NCBI GenBank assembly: GCA_028564705.1
Contig: JAPXFQ010002383.1
Coordinates: 1-64,000 of the forward strand
DNA: 64,000 nt
Origin: Apricaphanius iberus
Taxonomy: Eukaryota > Chordata > Actinopteri > Cyprinodontiformes > Aphaniidae
Reading direction: 5' to 3'
Below the pieces are notes generated by a model that saw only the letters and a program-made list of their open reading frames with translations, made no database searches and had not been told where the DNA came from. A program made the translations under genes and the position numbers. Positions 23,059-33,972 of this stretch are shown in pieces. Positions within the stretch are counted from its first letter, which is position 1, and each line of letters begins with the position of its first letter.

Positions 23059-23615
23059 ACTTCTGTGTTATTTTTAACCAAGATATGTCATTTTGATCTC
23101 ACATTAAAGAAGTCTCTAGGATTTCCTTTCTTCACCTGTCCAGGAGTGATGCTGAAAAACTAGTACATGCCTTTGTTACTTCAAGGCTGGATTACTGTAA
23201 CTCTTCATTATCAGGTAGTCCATATAGTACAATTAAAAGTCTTCAGTTAGTCCAAAATGCTGCTGCTAGGGTTCCAATGAATAAAAGAAGAAGATATCAC
23301 ATTTCCCTTGTTTTAGCTTCTCTTCACTGGCTCCCAGTAAAATCTAGAATAGAATTCAAGATCCTCCTTCTGATATATAAAGCTCTTAATAATCAACCTC
23401 CATCACACATAAGAGACCTGATTGTTCTACATGTTCCTAACAGGGCCCTTCGCTCTCAGACTGCAGGTTTACTGGTAGTTCCTAGGATTTCTAAAAGTAG
23501 AATGGGTGGCAGATCTTTCAGCTATCAGGCTCCCCTCCTATAGAACAGGCTCCCAGGGTTGGTTTGTGAAGCAGACAATTTGTATATCTTTAAAACTAGG
23601 CTTTAAACTTTCCTC
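23059..23615 (+). mobile_element. L2/Maui-type LINE copy 1, second part (ORF2 C-terminus)
   Basis: It continues the L2 interrupted at 15897. Reading resumes across the 17-bp duplication into the DQDMSF-type segment and goes on to LASLHWLPVKSRIEFKILL and GGRSFSYQAPLL, with a few frame errors (for example near 23125 and 23270). It stops within the last codons of ORF2 at about 23615, where the poly(T) of the second L1/Tx1 element begins. The final codons and 3' UTR are not found on the far side of that element. Confidence 0.88.
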
Positions 23616-24177
23616 TTTTTTTTTTTTTTTCTTTTTTTTTTTACGTGTCCTGTCTAGCAGTATGCTACTCAGAATTGGTGTCTGAGTACCAAGTACAAGC
23701 CCAACAGTTTTACTTTCCCAAGCAGAGTATTACAGCTTTGCTGTAGTACGCCACTTGATGTATATGTATGAAAAATCTTTATTAGTGATTACTGTGGGTT
23801 CAATTTCCTGACGTCATGGACACTAAACCGAGACAAGAAGGGAGAAAGGAAGAAGGTGAAGAAAAGAAACCGGACCAACAGAGGCGCGAACCGATGACAC
23901 AAGACAGGGAGGCAAACAAAGAACACAAGAAAACATCCCAGTCCTCCACTTCTGCCGGACGACAGAGAAACAGTAATAAAAAACAAAAACAACAAACTGT
24001 ACAGAACCAAACCAATAGTTCGGATCTAGTAGAATAAACTAAGAATTACACATTCACTACACACAAGCATGGATTAATGAACATAATACAAATGTTTCTG
24101 GTAAGCTCCTGTGAACAACTAACTAATGATGATAACCTCAGCTTAAGATATGCCCGTCCACACCAATGTCCCCACAC

Positions 24178-26883
24178 CTATGTGTGTGTGCGAGCATGCA
24201 GGTCGGAATAAGGTTTCCCCATGCAAGTGATTGATAGCTGGTGTAAGGAACCGTCAATCCGTCCTACAGGAATCGACACAGACATGGAGGAGGCAAGAGA
24301 TGTATGCATCCAGGGTCCCACAGAGTACAGAGGCCACAGGCGGATCAGCGCAGGGTCGATCACCCACCAAGAGAGGAACAGATGGAAGCCCCAGGGGAAC
24401 ACCCACCAGCCGCAATGCTGGGGCCCGAGAGATCGCAGTGACGAGCCCACGGGCTCCGCCGGAAACCGGCTACGCCAGGGCGGGCCCGGATCAGGACCCG
24501 GAGGCCACGGGGACCAGGGGCACCCTGCCCCCCAGCGGGGCCCCAACCAGGGACCAGCCGACAAGGGCCCCCCGCCCGCCGCAGGCAAGGGGGATCCGCA
24601 GCCAACCGACGAACAACACACGCCGCCGCCACCCCGGACCAATACCCATCGGCAACAACCCGGCCCGCCCCCTCACACCCACACACCAGGGAGCCACAGC
24701 GGATGTACGCCCTCCCCAGCCGGCACCTGGACATCCAGATCTTCCAGCTCCCGGGTCCAGATCCCGCCACATGCAGGGCGCCAAGATCAGGGGCCCAGCC
24801 AATGCCAGACAGCCCCCCCATGGTGAACAGACCAGCCAGCAGAAGTCCTGGAACCGGCAGGAGGCCTGGGCGCCAGGCACGGTGCCCACTGATCCACCGG
24901 ACGGCACCAACCTACTCTACAACCCCGGCACCCCCATAAGAGGTGCCCCAGTCAATCCAAGGAGGACGTCAGCCCGAAACAGTGGCCGCCCGACACACCG
25001 GACCACCCAGGACCCGCCAGACATGCACCAGGACCGAGCCGGGCCGCAACCGGGACCCCCGGCCCCAGGCATCGAGAGCCATCATCAACCAGCGGGCAGG
25101 AGCATCCATCACCGACGGGGAGTGACGGGGAGGGAAGAAGATGCATCAGGCCAGAGAGCAGCCAAACACCCAACCTGACAGGTAGACATAGACAGACAGA
25201 GACACTCATACGTACCCTCCCTCTCATGCGTACACATTCTTACAAATACAGGACATACGAAAAAAGGACGCTATACACTCATTCATACCCCCCATACGTA
25301 CACTATACTCCATACTCCCAGGCCCAGGGACAGACGCCCCATAGAGCACCCTGCCCCTGCACCCAGGAGACAGACCCCTTTGCCCACCAGGATGGGGACA
25401 AGCAGACCGCCAAGGCCCCCACACCGGCAAGAGCAGCCCACCAGCCCAGGACCCCGACCAGACGGCCTGATGTTCTATCCGGGCTCCGACCCCTGATGGT
25501 CCAACGAACAGGGGTGTGGAAAGACCCCCCAGCCTCTCTCCCCCCGCTCAATGTGGTGTTGTTGCGTGTTGTTCTAATGTGCACTTAAAACAGAGGGGTG
25601 GGACATGGGAATACTGCCGGGTACCCCCATCTCCCCCCCCGGGCCCTCAGTGTCTAGATGCGTTTAAACAGTGGGTGCCGGCACCACAGGCGAGGCCCCC
25701 ACAACGGGCCCCTATAGGGGGCCCCCCATGAGGGGTCCCGCCCCCAGCGCCAATGCGCCACACCGCCAGGTCCCTACATGTGCGTTCCATGTAAATGTTG
25801 CAAGTGTAAGTGTCTAAGTTGCTCAATAAAATCGGGACCCAGGCCGCCACCGGGTAGCGAAGACGGAAGCTCCATCCCGCACCCCAGTGACGTGCCCACG
25901 TCCCAAGGCCTTGTGAATGGTAGAATGAAGGAGCAGGTGGACAGAGGCATGGGGATGGGGAGAAAATAACTGGGGTGACCATTGCCAACCCCAGGGAGCC
26001 AGCTCCCCTGCTGACTCCAATAGGCACCCCCGTTCGGCCCGATCCACCAGGGGTGGGAGGCCCCAGCACGTCAAGTCGGGGCCCACGGCAGCGGCACCCC
26101 CGAGCCCCATGGGGGCCCCGGCAATCCACCAGCCCCCACCCCAGGGGCATACCTAAATCCTTCCCAACATTCACACTGCTAACAAAACACATGTCACTAG
26201 ACACCCAGGTTGAGTTTAGCCCCCCCTCCCCCTCAACGCCCCCCCCCCTCCCGTCCCAAGCGCACCCCGCTAAAAAGAGCGCATGTGCTAGATGGTAAAA
26301 AGCCTCCCCGCCAATAAGAGACACCCCAGGCACCGCCAGCGTCCGAGGGCCCCCGCGCCAGGGCCGGAACCCGGCGCACCACCGACTCGGGTACCCCGGA
26401 CACGTCGCGCCAGGCCCGTGAGCAGACCGAAGCCCCAGGCGGCCAACCCCCAGGCCGACATCCTCCAGCCTTGCTACTACCGCCCGATGGCCGGGAGGCA
26501 ACAGAACCCAGCACCTCCACCCACCAGCCCACACCCCACCAACCGGTCAGTCACCGTGGAGGCCGACCAACACCGGCCAGAGGCCCCCACCTCAGCACCA
26601 CCCCGAGCGCTAAGACCAAGACCCAGGAGCCATGTCCGGGCCCGGAGACGCCGGCCACCCGCCGCGGCCTCTCGCCGATGCCCGGACGCGCAGGCGCGGC
26701 AAGGGGCCACCGGGGAGCAAGCGACAAGAACCAGCCCGGGGAGATGGAAAAGGCAACCACCGGCCGACTACAGTCCCCCCCCCCAGCCGGCCCCGACGGC
26801 AGCCCTCCCTGCAGTCACCACCAACCCTTAAGCTCCACATCGGCAACCGTTTCCCACAGAACAGAATCAAGGGCTCGACCCCA
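24178..26883 (-). other. GC-rich, G-skewed 3' UTR of L1/Tx1 copy 2
   Basis: About 2.7 kb whose base composition is sharply unlike the AT-rich surroundings. The plus strand is rich in C and A, so the LINE transcript would be rich in G and T. It contains dense C runs, for example 26219-26252 with runs of about 8, 5, 10 and 3 C, which would be strong G-quadruplex motifs in the element RNA. Long frames occur on both strands, such as + 24231-25178, but they are rich in P, R, G, T and Q, lack any domain, and are what stop-poor GC-rich sequence gives by chance. It lies between the ORF2 stop and the poly(A), so I read it as 3' UTR. Confidence 0.65.
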
Positions 26884-29800
26884 CTAGGTGATGGAACTGA
26901 TCAAGGGTGACCAGAAAGATTGATCAGATGTGGAGGCAGATGCCGTTTCTAGACCAATGTAATCCAGAAGGAGATCTCTATATTGATTAATATTCTGAGT
27001 ATTTTTATTTTTCCAGTTCAAGAGGATATTTTTCTTAGCGATGCATAAGGCGATGTGAAATAATTGCATAGACTTTGTATCCATGGTAACTTCATCTACA
27101 TTTCCCAGCAAGCAAACTGTGGGAGCAGGTGTGATATTACATTTCAGACACTTTGATAGATCTTCACATATCTGGTACTAATATTTCTTAACAGGTGGGC
27201 AGAACCAAAGAGCATGAATATAATTGTCTGGTAGATTGCTTGTACATTGTAAACAGGTATCAGACGGCGTATAACCCATCTTGAACATCAGTTGCCCTGT
27301 ATAATGCACTCTATGAAGGATTTTATATTGTATTAATCGTAGATTAGGATTTTTAAGAAATTTAAAGGTTCTTAATTAAATTTGAGACCAGAGGTTTTGG
27401 TAAATTGAGATGGACAAGTCCATCTCCCATTTTGAAATAGAAAAGGGCTATTGATTAATCTATTCTATTTAATGTTTTGTATATTTTAGATAGCAGTTTG
27501 GGAGGGTTAAGATTAAGGAAGTCTAAAACTTTTCCTGGAATTTGTAAATCAACTGTATTGAGCCTAAATTTATTTTTTATAATTGATTTAATTTGTTGGT
27601 ATTCTAAGAATTTATTCTTGTTAATTCCGAATTGTGTAACCAATGTATTAAATTGGATAAAGTATGTTCCATCAAATATATGCTCCAGGTATTCAATTCC
27701 TTTACAACTCCAGCTTGGAAAGTTGATCATGCATTTTTTTTGTAAGATATCCGGGTTATTCCAGATGGGTGTACGCCTGCATGGGACTAGTGAGGTCTTT
27801 GTCATTTTAAGAAATTCCCACCAAGCTGTCAGAGAGGAGCTGATATTAATACTTTTAAAACATTCATTTTGTTTTATATTTGAGATAACAAAAGGTAGAT
27901 CTGAAAGTTTTATCTTATTGCATGGTGTCTGTTCAACATCTACCCAGCACTCATCGATATAACTGTGTTTCACCCATATTGATGTGTATTGGAGCCTGTT
28001 GGCTAATGTGGTATGTTATATTTTTTGGGGCTACTTTATATAACAGTCTCGTATTAAATATGTTTTATATAATCTTTAGTTAGCATTCAGATAAAAGTCT
28101 GTTTTTTCTATTATGCATGGTTGTAAAGCATATCCTTGAACAGTATTTAACAGAGACAAGCTTTTAAGTCATAAAACTCTTGGGTAAGTTTATTGCAGGC
28201 TGTAAAAACAGGATGTCTTAGATCGGAATGCAAGGCCGGTGTAGGGAGGAACGCCCGTGAAACCATCCTCCATGGTACGGCCATAAATTAGGTCAGGAGG
28301 AAACCTTGGGACTAATGTATGGTTTTGGTGGGTGGAGAATGAGCCATGTGAATACGTTCTTTGTTCTTTCTTAATAAAAATGGGACAGCCTTGTGGAGGT
28401 TGGTTCAGTTCTGGCTGACCCCACCTGCAGGTGCGTTCCAAGTGTGAAACAGAAATTCTGTGTGTTTCGTTATTGCTCTCTCTGTCTCTCAGTTCTGACT
28501 CTTATTTTGGAAAACTTCCCGCCGGGGTTCTGAATGTTGGCGCCCCACACTTTCCAGAAGCGAGTGGCCGACCGCATGGTAACAGGAGCCAACACTAAGA
28601 AATAATGATGAAAGTTTGGTAGGTCTAGACCTCCTTTATCTTTGGACTTCTGTAGTGTTTTTAAGCTGATACGTGGGGGTTTATCTTTCCAAAGAAATTT
28701 AGAAACAGAAGAGTCCAGAGATCTAAACCAATCAGGTGATGGTTTGCTTGGGATGATTGAGAATAAATAATTAAATCTAGGCAAAACCATCATTTTATTG
28801 TAGCTACCCTTCCAATAAGTGATATTGGAAGGGATTTCATCTTGCCAGATCATCTTCCAGTTTTTTTAAAAGTGGGACGTAGTTTAGCTTAGATAAGTCT
28901 GACAGTCTTGGTGAGATATGGATACCTAGATATGTAATATTTCCCGACCGGAGCTGTAAAGCAACAGGACTCTGGTAAGAACAGTTGATAGGAAGGACTG
29001 TAGATTTTAACCAATTTATGGAATAGTCTGAAACTCTTGAGTAAGATTTTATTAACTCAATTACCTGAGAGAAGGAAGTTTGTGAATGCTGTAGAAAAAG
29101 TAGTACATCATCTGCGTATAAACTGATTTTATGTTCTATTTTGTTGAATTGTATACCTTTAACATTATTATTTTTGCCTGATTGCTGCTGCTAATGGTTC
29201 AATAAAAATAGCAAAGAGGAAGGGAGAAAGTGGACATCCCTGCCTGGTACCTCTCTGAAGAAAGAACCTTGATGATGTTTGATTATTGGTCCTAATACAT
29301 GCTGTTGGTGAGCTCTATATTATTTTTAACCAGTTTACAAAAGAATTACTGAATCCGAATTTATTTAAGGCTGCAAATAAAAATTTCCAGTTAACTCTAT
29401 CAAATGCTTTTTCTGCATCTAAAGATAATATATTGGTTGGGACGTTTTTACAGTAGGAATAATCTATTAAATCTATTAATCTACGTGAATTTGTTGAAGA
29501 GAGCCTACCTTTTATAAAACCTGTTTGATCAGGGTGGATTATTAGAGGTGTTATTTTCTCTATCCTTCTTGCAAGAGCTTTGCAAATTATTTTCAGATCC
29601 ACATTGATAAGAGAAATGGGACGATAACTGGTAGGAGACATAGGGTCTTTTCCTGGTTTTAATAGAAGATTGATGTAGGCAGAATTCATGTTTGGTGGTA
29701 TTCGACCATTTTCCTTTGTTTCCTGCAACATTTTGTAAAATGTTGGTGCCAGAATATTCCAGAATTCTTTATAGAACTCTACTGGAAATCCATCTGGACC

Positions 29801-30983
29801 TGGAGCTTTATTATTAGGCATGGATTGGAGGGCCTCCTGGAGTTCAGACACTGTTAGCGGTGAATCCAGGGCCTTTGCTTGACTGTCTGAAAGTTTAGGA
29901 AGAGTTATTTTATCCAGAAATTGTACAATATCATTATTTGAAGGGTTTATCTCTGGTGTGTATAAAGTCTCATAAAATTCTTTGAAAGTGTTGTTTATTT
30001 TTTCAGGGTCATATATTATATTCCCAATTTTGTCTTTGATTGCAGAAATAGTTGTTTTTTCTTTATTTATTTTTAACTGATTAGCTAAGAAGCTACCTGA
30101 TTTATTACTATGTTCAAAGTTTTCTATTCTAAGTCTTTGGATTAAAAACTGCGTCCTTTTATTAATAATTTCATTTAATTCTAATTTTGCTTTCCTTATT
30201 TTACTTAAGCTCTCTTTATCCAGGGAAGGTTCTAATGATTTAATAGTTTCTTCTAATTCCTGAACATGTTTATTTTCTGTTCTCTTTTTATTTGATGAGA
30301 ATGAAATTATTTTACCTCTAATCACAGCTTTCCCTGCTTCCCATAGAGTGGATGGCGACATACCAGGGAGATCATTAAATTCCATGTATGAAGCCCATTC
30401 TTTTTCAATATATTTAATAAATTCTTTATCCTTAAGTAATGATGTATTAAATCTCCAATTTTTATATTGAAGGGTTGCAATTTTATTTGCTAAATTTAAA
30501 GAAACAGGAGCGTGATCGCTGATCACTATAGGATGTATCTCAGTGTCTGAAATGTCATTCAACAGTGAGCTGCTGACTAACAAATAGTCCAATCTAGAAT
30601 AAGAATGATGTACGTTTGAGTAAAAAGTGTATTTTCTGTCGTTGGGATGAAGCGATCGCCATGCATCGCAGAGTCCATAATCGCTCATGTACTGTTTAAC
30701 TATATCTATGGATTGCCATCTGCGCTGAGTCCCTGCTGTACTGAGCCTGTCTATTTCTTCATTTAGTCCAAAGTTGAAATCTCCCCCAAGAACAAGTGAG
30801 CAATCCATGTGATTAGCCAGAACCGAGAAGAAAGTATGAAAGAATGAGGGGTCGTCAACATTTGGACCATATATACTAACTATACATAACTTTTGGTTAT
30901 TTATAAATAGTTTTAATATTATAAATCTACCTTCTGGATCTGTAGCTGTGTCTATTACTTTAAAATTAGTATTTCTATTTATT
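26884..30983 (-). pseudogene. ORF2 of L1/Tx1 copy 2, broken
   Basis: 30983-29315 encodes the second half of the endonuclease (VSIYGPNVDD, LGGDFNFGL, SRLDYLLV, VISDHAPVSL) and the start of the RT (NNKAPGPDGFPVEFYKEFW, YRPISLINVDLKII, DQTGFIKGR, LSLDAEKAFDRVNW). A stop follows at about 29317. Past it come [11 protein letters not shown] and, after a frameshift near 29170, the catalytic YADD (about 29120). 28853-28600 and 28002-26884 are the C-terminal domain, ending KKNILLNWKNKN and a stop. Without the LTR insertion the reading joins as YFL then ANRLQY. Clearly dead, though the domains are well preserved. Confidence 0.88.
28007..28594 (+). mobile_element. LTR-like insertion (588 bp) with CTAA target duplication
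   Basis: The insert begins TGTGGTATG and ends AGCCAACA, the TG..CA ends typical of LTRs, and is flanked by CTAA at 28003-28006 and 28595-28598. It interrupts ORF2 of the L1/Tx1 copy, whose reading resumes on the other side. On the plus strand TATA-like boxes lie near 28030-28070 and an AATAAA at about 28373, fitting a plus-oriented solo LTR. A 4-bp duplication suits an endogenous-retrovirus-type LTR. TGGCGCCCC near the right end resembles a lysine-tRNA primer site, which would be odd inside a solo LTR, so a more complex remnant is possible. Confidence 0.55.
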
Positions 30984-31318
30984 AAGGGATGGCCCAATGC
31001 AATGCATGGAGGCAGTGCAAATCCATTGCAAAGCAATGTATTGCACTGCCTCCATGCAATTGCATGGGCAGTCCCTTATTATTCTTCACTCCTAAACGGA
31101 CTCTTATTAAGGGACGGCCCAATGCAATGCATGGAGGCAGTGCAAATCCATTGCAAAGCAATGTATTGCACTGCCTCCATGCAATTGCATGGGCAGTCCC
31201 TTATTACTATTCACTTCTAAACGGACTCTTATTATTAAGGGACGGCCCAATGCAATGCATGGAGGCAGTGCAAATCCATTGCAAAGCAATGTATTGCACT
31301 GCCTCCATGCAATTGCAT
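30984..31318. repeat. Tandem array of three near-perfect 94-bp palindromes
   Basis: Units lie at 30984-31077, 31109-31202 and 31237-31318; the last lacks its final 12 or so bases. Each folds into one long hairpin with arms of about 45 bases and a 3-base loop (AAA in CATTGCAAAGCAATG). The arms differ by only a few bases. Units are nearly identical to each other and are separated by 31-34 base spacers ending CTAAACGGACTCTTATT. TATTA flanks the palindromes repeatedly, as a target duplication would. They adjoin the 5' end of the L1/Tx1 element. Confidence 0.9.
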
Positions 31319-32944
31319 AAAGAGGTTCTCCATTTATAAACCAAATATTCTTTCCCTTCTGGTTTGTTTTTTTTGGGGGGGTTTTACGGTAGTAAGATTT
31401 CAACAAAATACCCTGAATTCTAGGGTTCTAACTTTACAAAACGGCAAATGATAAAGGATTATGAATACTGTACACAAGACAGGTCTTCTAAATCATTTTC
31501 ACCATTCAACTACCAAAACCAGTAAAATGTTTTTGTTTTTCGCATAATTATAGTTCCAATTATAGGACCCACAAGAACAGAGGAAGGAAACTGGACAGTT
31601 TTATAAAAAAAATAAGCCCAAATTGTGCTTGAATTACAGAATTCAAATCAGCTCAGTTCCTGAATTTTCCAAGCAATTTAAAGAAAAACATCTATCCTTA
31701 ATAAAAAGGATTTCCAATCATTGACTATAAATTAATTTCTGCCTTGCTCTCTGTAATATAACTAAATAAAGCCAAAATCTTCACACTTGTAAAAAAAACA
31801 ACACACACACAGGCTAATGCTGCCTCATTAACAATCGGGTTGGAAATCAAACTGAGTTTCAAAATATTCCCTCCCAAGGAGTGTTAGGAGATGCAGAAGT
31901 TTTTTTATATATATTTTTGGAAGCAATTTTGCCCTTTAATCAAACTTTATTAAGCTGGCAGACATTCATTGATGGTGGAGAAATCAAAGGGAAATACTTT
32001 TCAGCCTTAATAAAAGATAGAATACCACCGTTCTCCATGTAGAAGGAGATGTGTTTGTCAAAAATCAGGATCTGTAAATAATTTTCTTTATCGCGACAGA
32101 ATACATGAAAGGTTTAGCAAACCTTTAGCAAAAATAAAAAAAATACAGTTTAGGAAAAAAAAGTATCTTTCAAACTGTGTATCCTTGCCTTGTCTTTATG
32201 ACAAAAAGAAAAGAAAAATCCAGACAACCAGAGGAATATACTTGTATGAACAAATCATGCATATACCAAGTTTGTTTATCCCCTCATTTGCTGGAATATG
32301 GTTTTCAAGGATCAATTTATTAATGGTGATTAAAAACCATGTTTACATTAAAAACAAAAAGTGATTGAATACAAATTCCCCTCAGCTCCTGAAGTGATAT
32401 GCTAGTGTGCCCCGTCAGCATTTGTGTGTTTTTTGTGTGTGTTGTAGCTGGATATTGATGCCCTAATGTCATAATGGATTCTCGACGGACCCGGTGACAC
32501 TGTTCAATTACACTACAGCCATTCATTGAAAGAGTACATTTACATGAGAGCATTGGTTGAATACAGCCCAGCATTTGCAGGATAATGGGCTATTAGTTTT
32601 ACTGCAATGCAGACACACTATGACCAGGAGATTTAATTTAATTTATTTAATTATCTGATTCACACTTAATTTGATAATGAAGACAGGAAAACGTCTGACA
32701 AGCAGCCTGCGAGACTAAAATGCATTTTCTGGTAATACTAAAAACACAAAATAAGAGCAAATTAAATGGTATGCTAAATACTTAATGCTTTTTTAATGCA
32801 TTGAGCAGCTTAACGCATTTGGCATTTACATTTTGCATTTGTCTTTTAGAGAAAGGACTCAGGAAAGGTTTTCAAGAAAATACGGGGACTGGTGTGTAAC
32901 ATATCAGAAGGGAACCATAGGACTCCTAAAATTTGCAATTTAGA
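31319..32944. other. No gene or named repeat recognised
   Basis: AT-rich, apparently single-copy sequence, the longest stretch in the middle of the window without a transposon I can name. Bases 32280-32830 are rich in TAATTT and TTAATTATC words as seen in some vertebrate conserved non-coding elements, but conservation cannot be judged here. Confidence 0.4.
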
Positions 32945-33178
32945 ATTTAAAGTGAATGCTCTGTACTTGTATAGTACTTTATTTAATCTGAAGGACCCCA
33001 AAGCACACTGACAGGCAAAGCTGCAGTGATGCACTGCAAGGCCCGCTGACCACCAACAGTAGGCAAGGTAGGTGAAGTGTCTTGCCCATGGACTGAACAG
33101 CATGTAGGAGGCAGAAGCTGGGAATTGAACCCACTGTTTCTGGGTCACAGGCTGACAAGTCTACCACTGAGCTAAATG
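32945..33178 (-). mobile_element. tRNA-derived SINE
   Basis: Read on the minus strand it starts TAGCTCAGTGGTAGAC (A box), has the B box GGTTCAATTCC (33131-33121), then GGGCAAGACACTTCACC and a body ending in GGGGTCCTTCAGATTAAATA. It is a fish SINE of a different family from those at 1851 and 12961. Confidence 0.75.
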
Positions 33179-33362
33179 GATAGCTTTGAAATATTTAAGA
33201 AACCTGATCTCATCAGAGTCACTGACCTTATTAAGGTACATTGTTAACATGGGATTTAGTACAAAAATACCATAATCGAAAGCACATAGTCCCAAATAAA
33301 GTTAAGATGCTCTTGCAATTGGTTCCTGAAATTTTCTCCCACACAAAAGCCATATTCTATAG

Positions 33363-33478
33363 AGCCTTCAAAGCATCCATCCCTCATTCCATCCCTTCAT
33401 TAGCTATTCCACTTATCCTTCCAGGGTCGCTGTGGCCATTTGTGCCTATCTCCACCAGTTATCCGACATGAGGTGGGG
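33363..33478 (-). mobile_element. RTE-like LINE 3' end fragment
   Basis: CATCCATCCCTCATTCCATCC, CAGGGTCGCTGTGGCC, GTGCCTATCTCCA and GACATGAGGTGGGG align with the copy at 13283-13420 in the same orientation, with more changes. Confidence 0.6.
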
Positions 33479-33481
33479 GAG

Positions 33482-33625
33482 CTATCAAAGCATCAGAGAA
33501 ATTGTCAAAGGGTATCAGTCAGGAGAAGGGTACAAAAGAATTCTCAAGCCATTAGGTATATTGAGGAATACAGTAAAGACAGTCATGGTTTTCTATGGTC
33601 TACCATGAAGACAGTTATCATCAAG
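33482..33625 (+). pseudogene. Tc1-like transposase fragment
   Basis: The reading is REIVKGYQSGEGYKRI, then about LRNTVKTV, the N-terminal helix-turn-helix DNA-binding part of a fish Tc1-like transposase. The frame fails soon after. The catalytic DDE domain and inverted repeats are absent. Confidence 0.6.
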
Positions 33626-33967
33626 GGGAAAGTAATACGCACCAAAAATTATGTTACCAAAATCTTACAGAAGCATACTGCATTCACCTGGAAAAAAATA
33701 GTTTTTCTGTATTAACAAGATACTTTTACAATAAATATTAATAAAAAAAACTATTTTTTTCTGATTTTAAGAGATAAGCAATTTGTGAAGGGGGAGGATA
33801 ACAAATTATGGGGCCAAAAATCCAATAGGGAACAGGCACAAATCCCTCAGGTGTCTGTAAAAAGGGGAACAACCATTACTAAGCTCATCTACATAGTTTA
33901 GAGACAAGAGTATTTCCCATTTCCTCAATCTCAAAGAAAGTAAAAGAATTCAACTCAACAAATGGGA
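33626..33967. other. No gene recognised
   Basis: AT-rich sequence up to the target site of the gypsy element. Confidence 0.5.
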
Positions 33968-33972
33968 CATGA

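Larger units (their letters stand above)
15898..23075 (-). mobile_element. L1/Tx1-type LINE copy 1, near full length, with 17-bp target duplication
   Basis: The element occupies 15915-23058 and is flanked by perfect 17-bp direct repeats (ACTTCTGTGTTATTTTT at 15898-15914 and 23059-23075), the target site duplicated on insertion into L2 copy 1. On the minus strand the order is 5' UTR (23058-22920), broken ORF1 (from 22919), ORF2 (about 22055-16342) and a 3' UTR ending in an A-rich stretch with AATAAA near 15945. A second L2 (17352-19302) is inserted in ORF2. Without it the element is about 5.2 kb. Several frameshifts make it inactive. Confidence 0.9.
23616..30983 (-). mobile_element. L1/Tx1-type LINE copy 2, 5'-truncated, with very long GC-rich 3' UTR
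   Basis: On the minus strand it runs from the middle of the endonuclease domain (30983) through the rest of ORF2 (stop near 26884), then about 3.2 kb of 3' UTR and a poly(A) tail (T run 23616-23642). The last 250 bases match the short copy at 12421-12718. The ORF1 and start of ORF2 are missing. An LTR-like element is inserted at 28007-28594. The 5' junction falls exactly at a palindromic array. No target duplication could be identified, so the 5' junction may be rearranged rather than an original insertion point. Confidence 0.85.

Noticed and set aside
24231..25178. 315-codon plus-strand frame, and long frames on both strands up to 26.9 kb
   Set aside because: Rich in P, R, G, T and Q, no domain, overlapping frames on both strands. 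The sequence is stop-poor because it is GC-rich, and it lies in the 3' UTR of a minus-strand LINE.
29315..31036. ATG-like start of L1/Tx1 copy 2 ORF2 at 31036
   Set aside because: The first 18 or so residues come from the palindromic unit, not from the LINE; true LINE reading begins at about 30983 in mid-endonuclease.
30984..31318. CRISPR-like array
   Set aside because: Eukaryotic DNA; the spacers are near-identical rather than unique and the units are palindromic over their whole length.
30948..31339. Plus-strand frames repeating the NPLQSNVLHCLHAIAWAVP motif
   Set aside because: Produced by reading through the three palindromic units; not a repeat protein.
32320..32574. 84-codon minus-strand frame
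   Set aside because: No domain or splice context; treated as non-coding.
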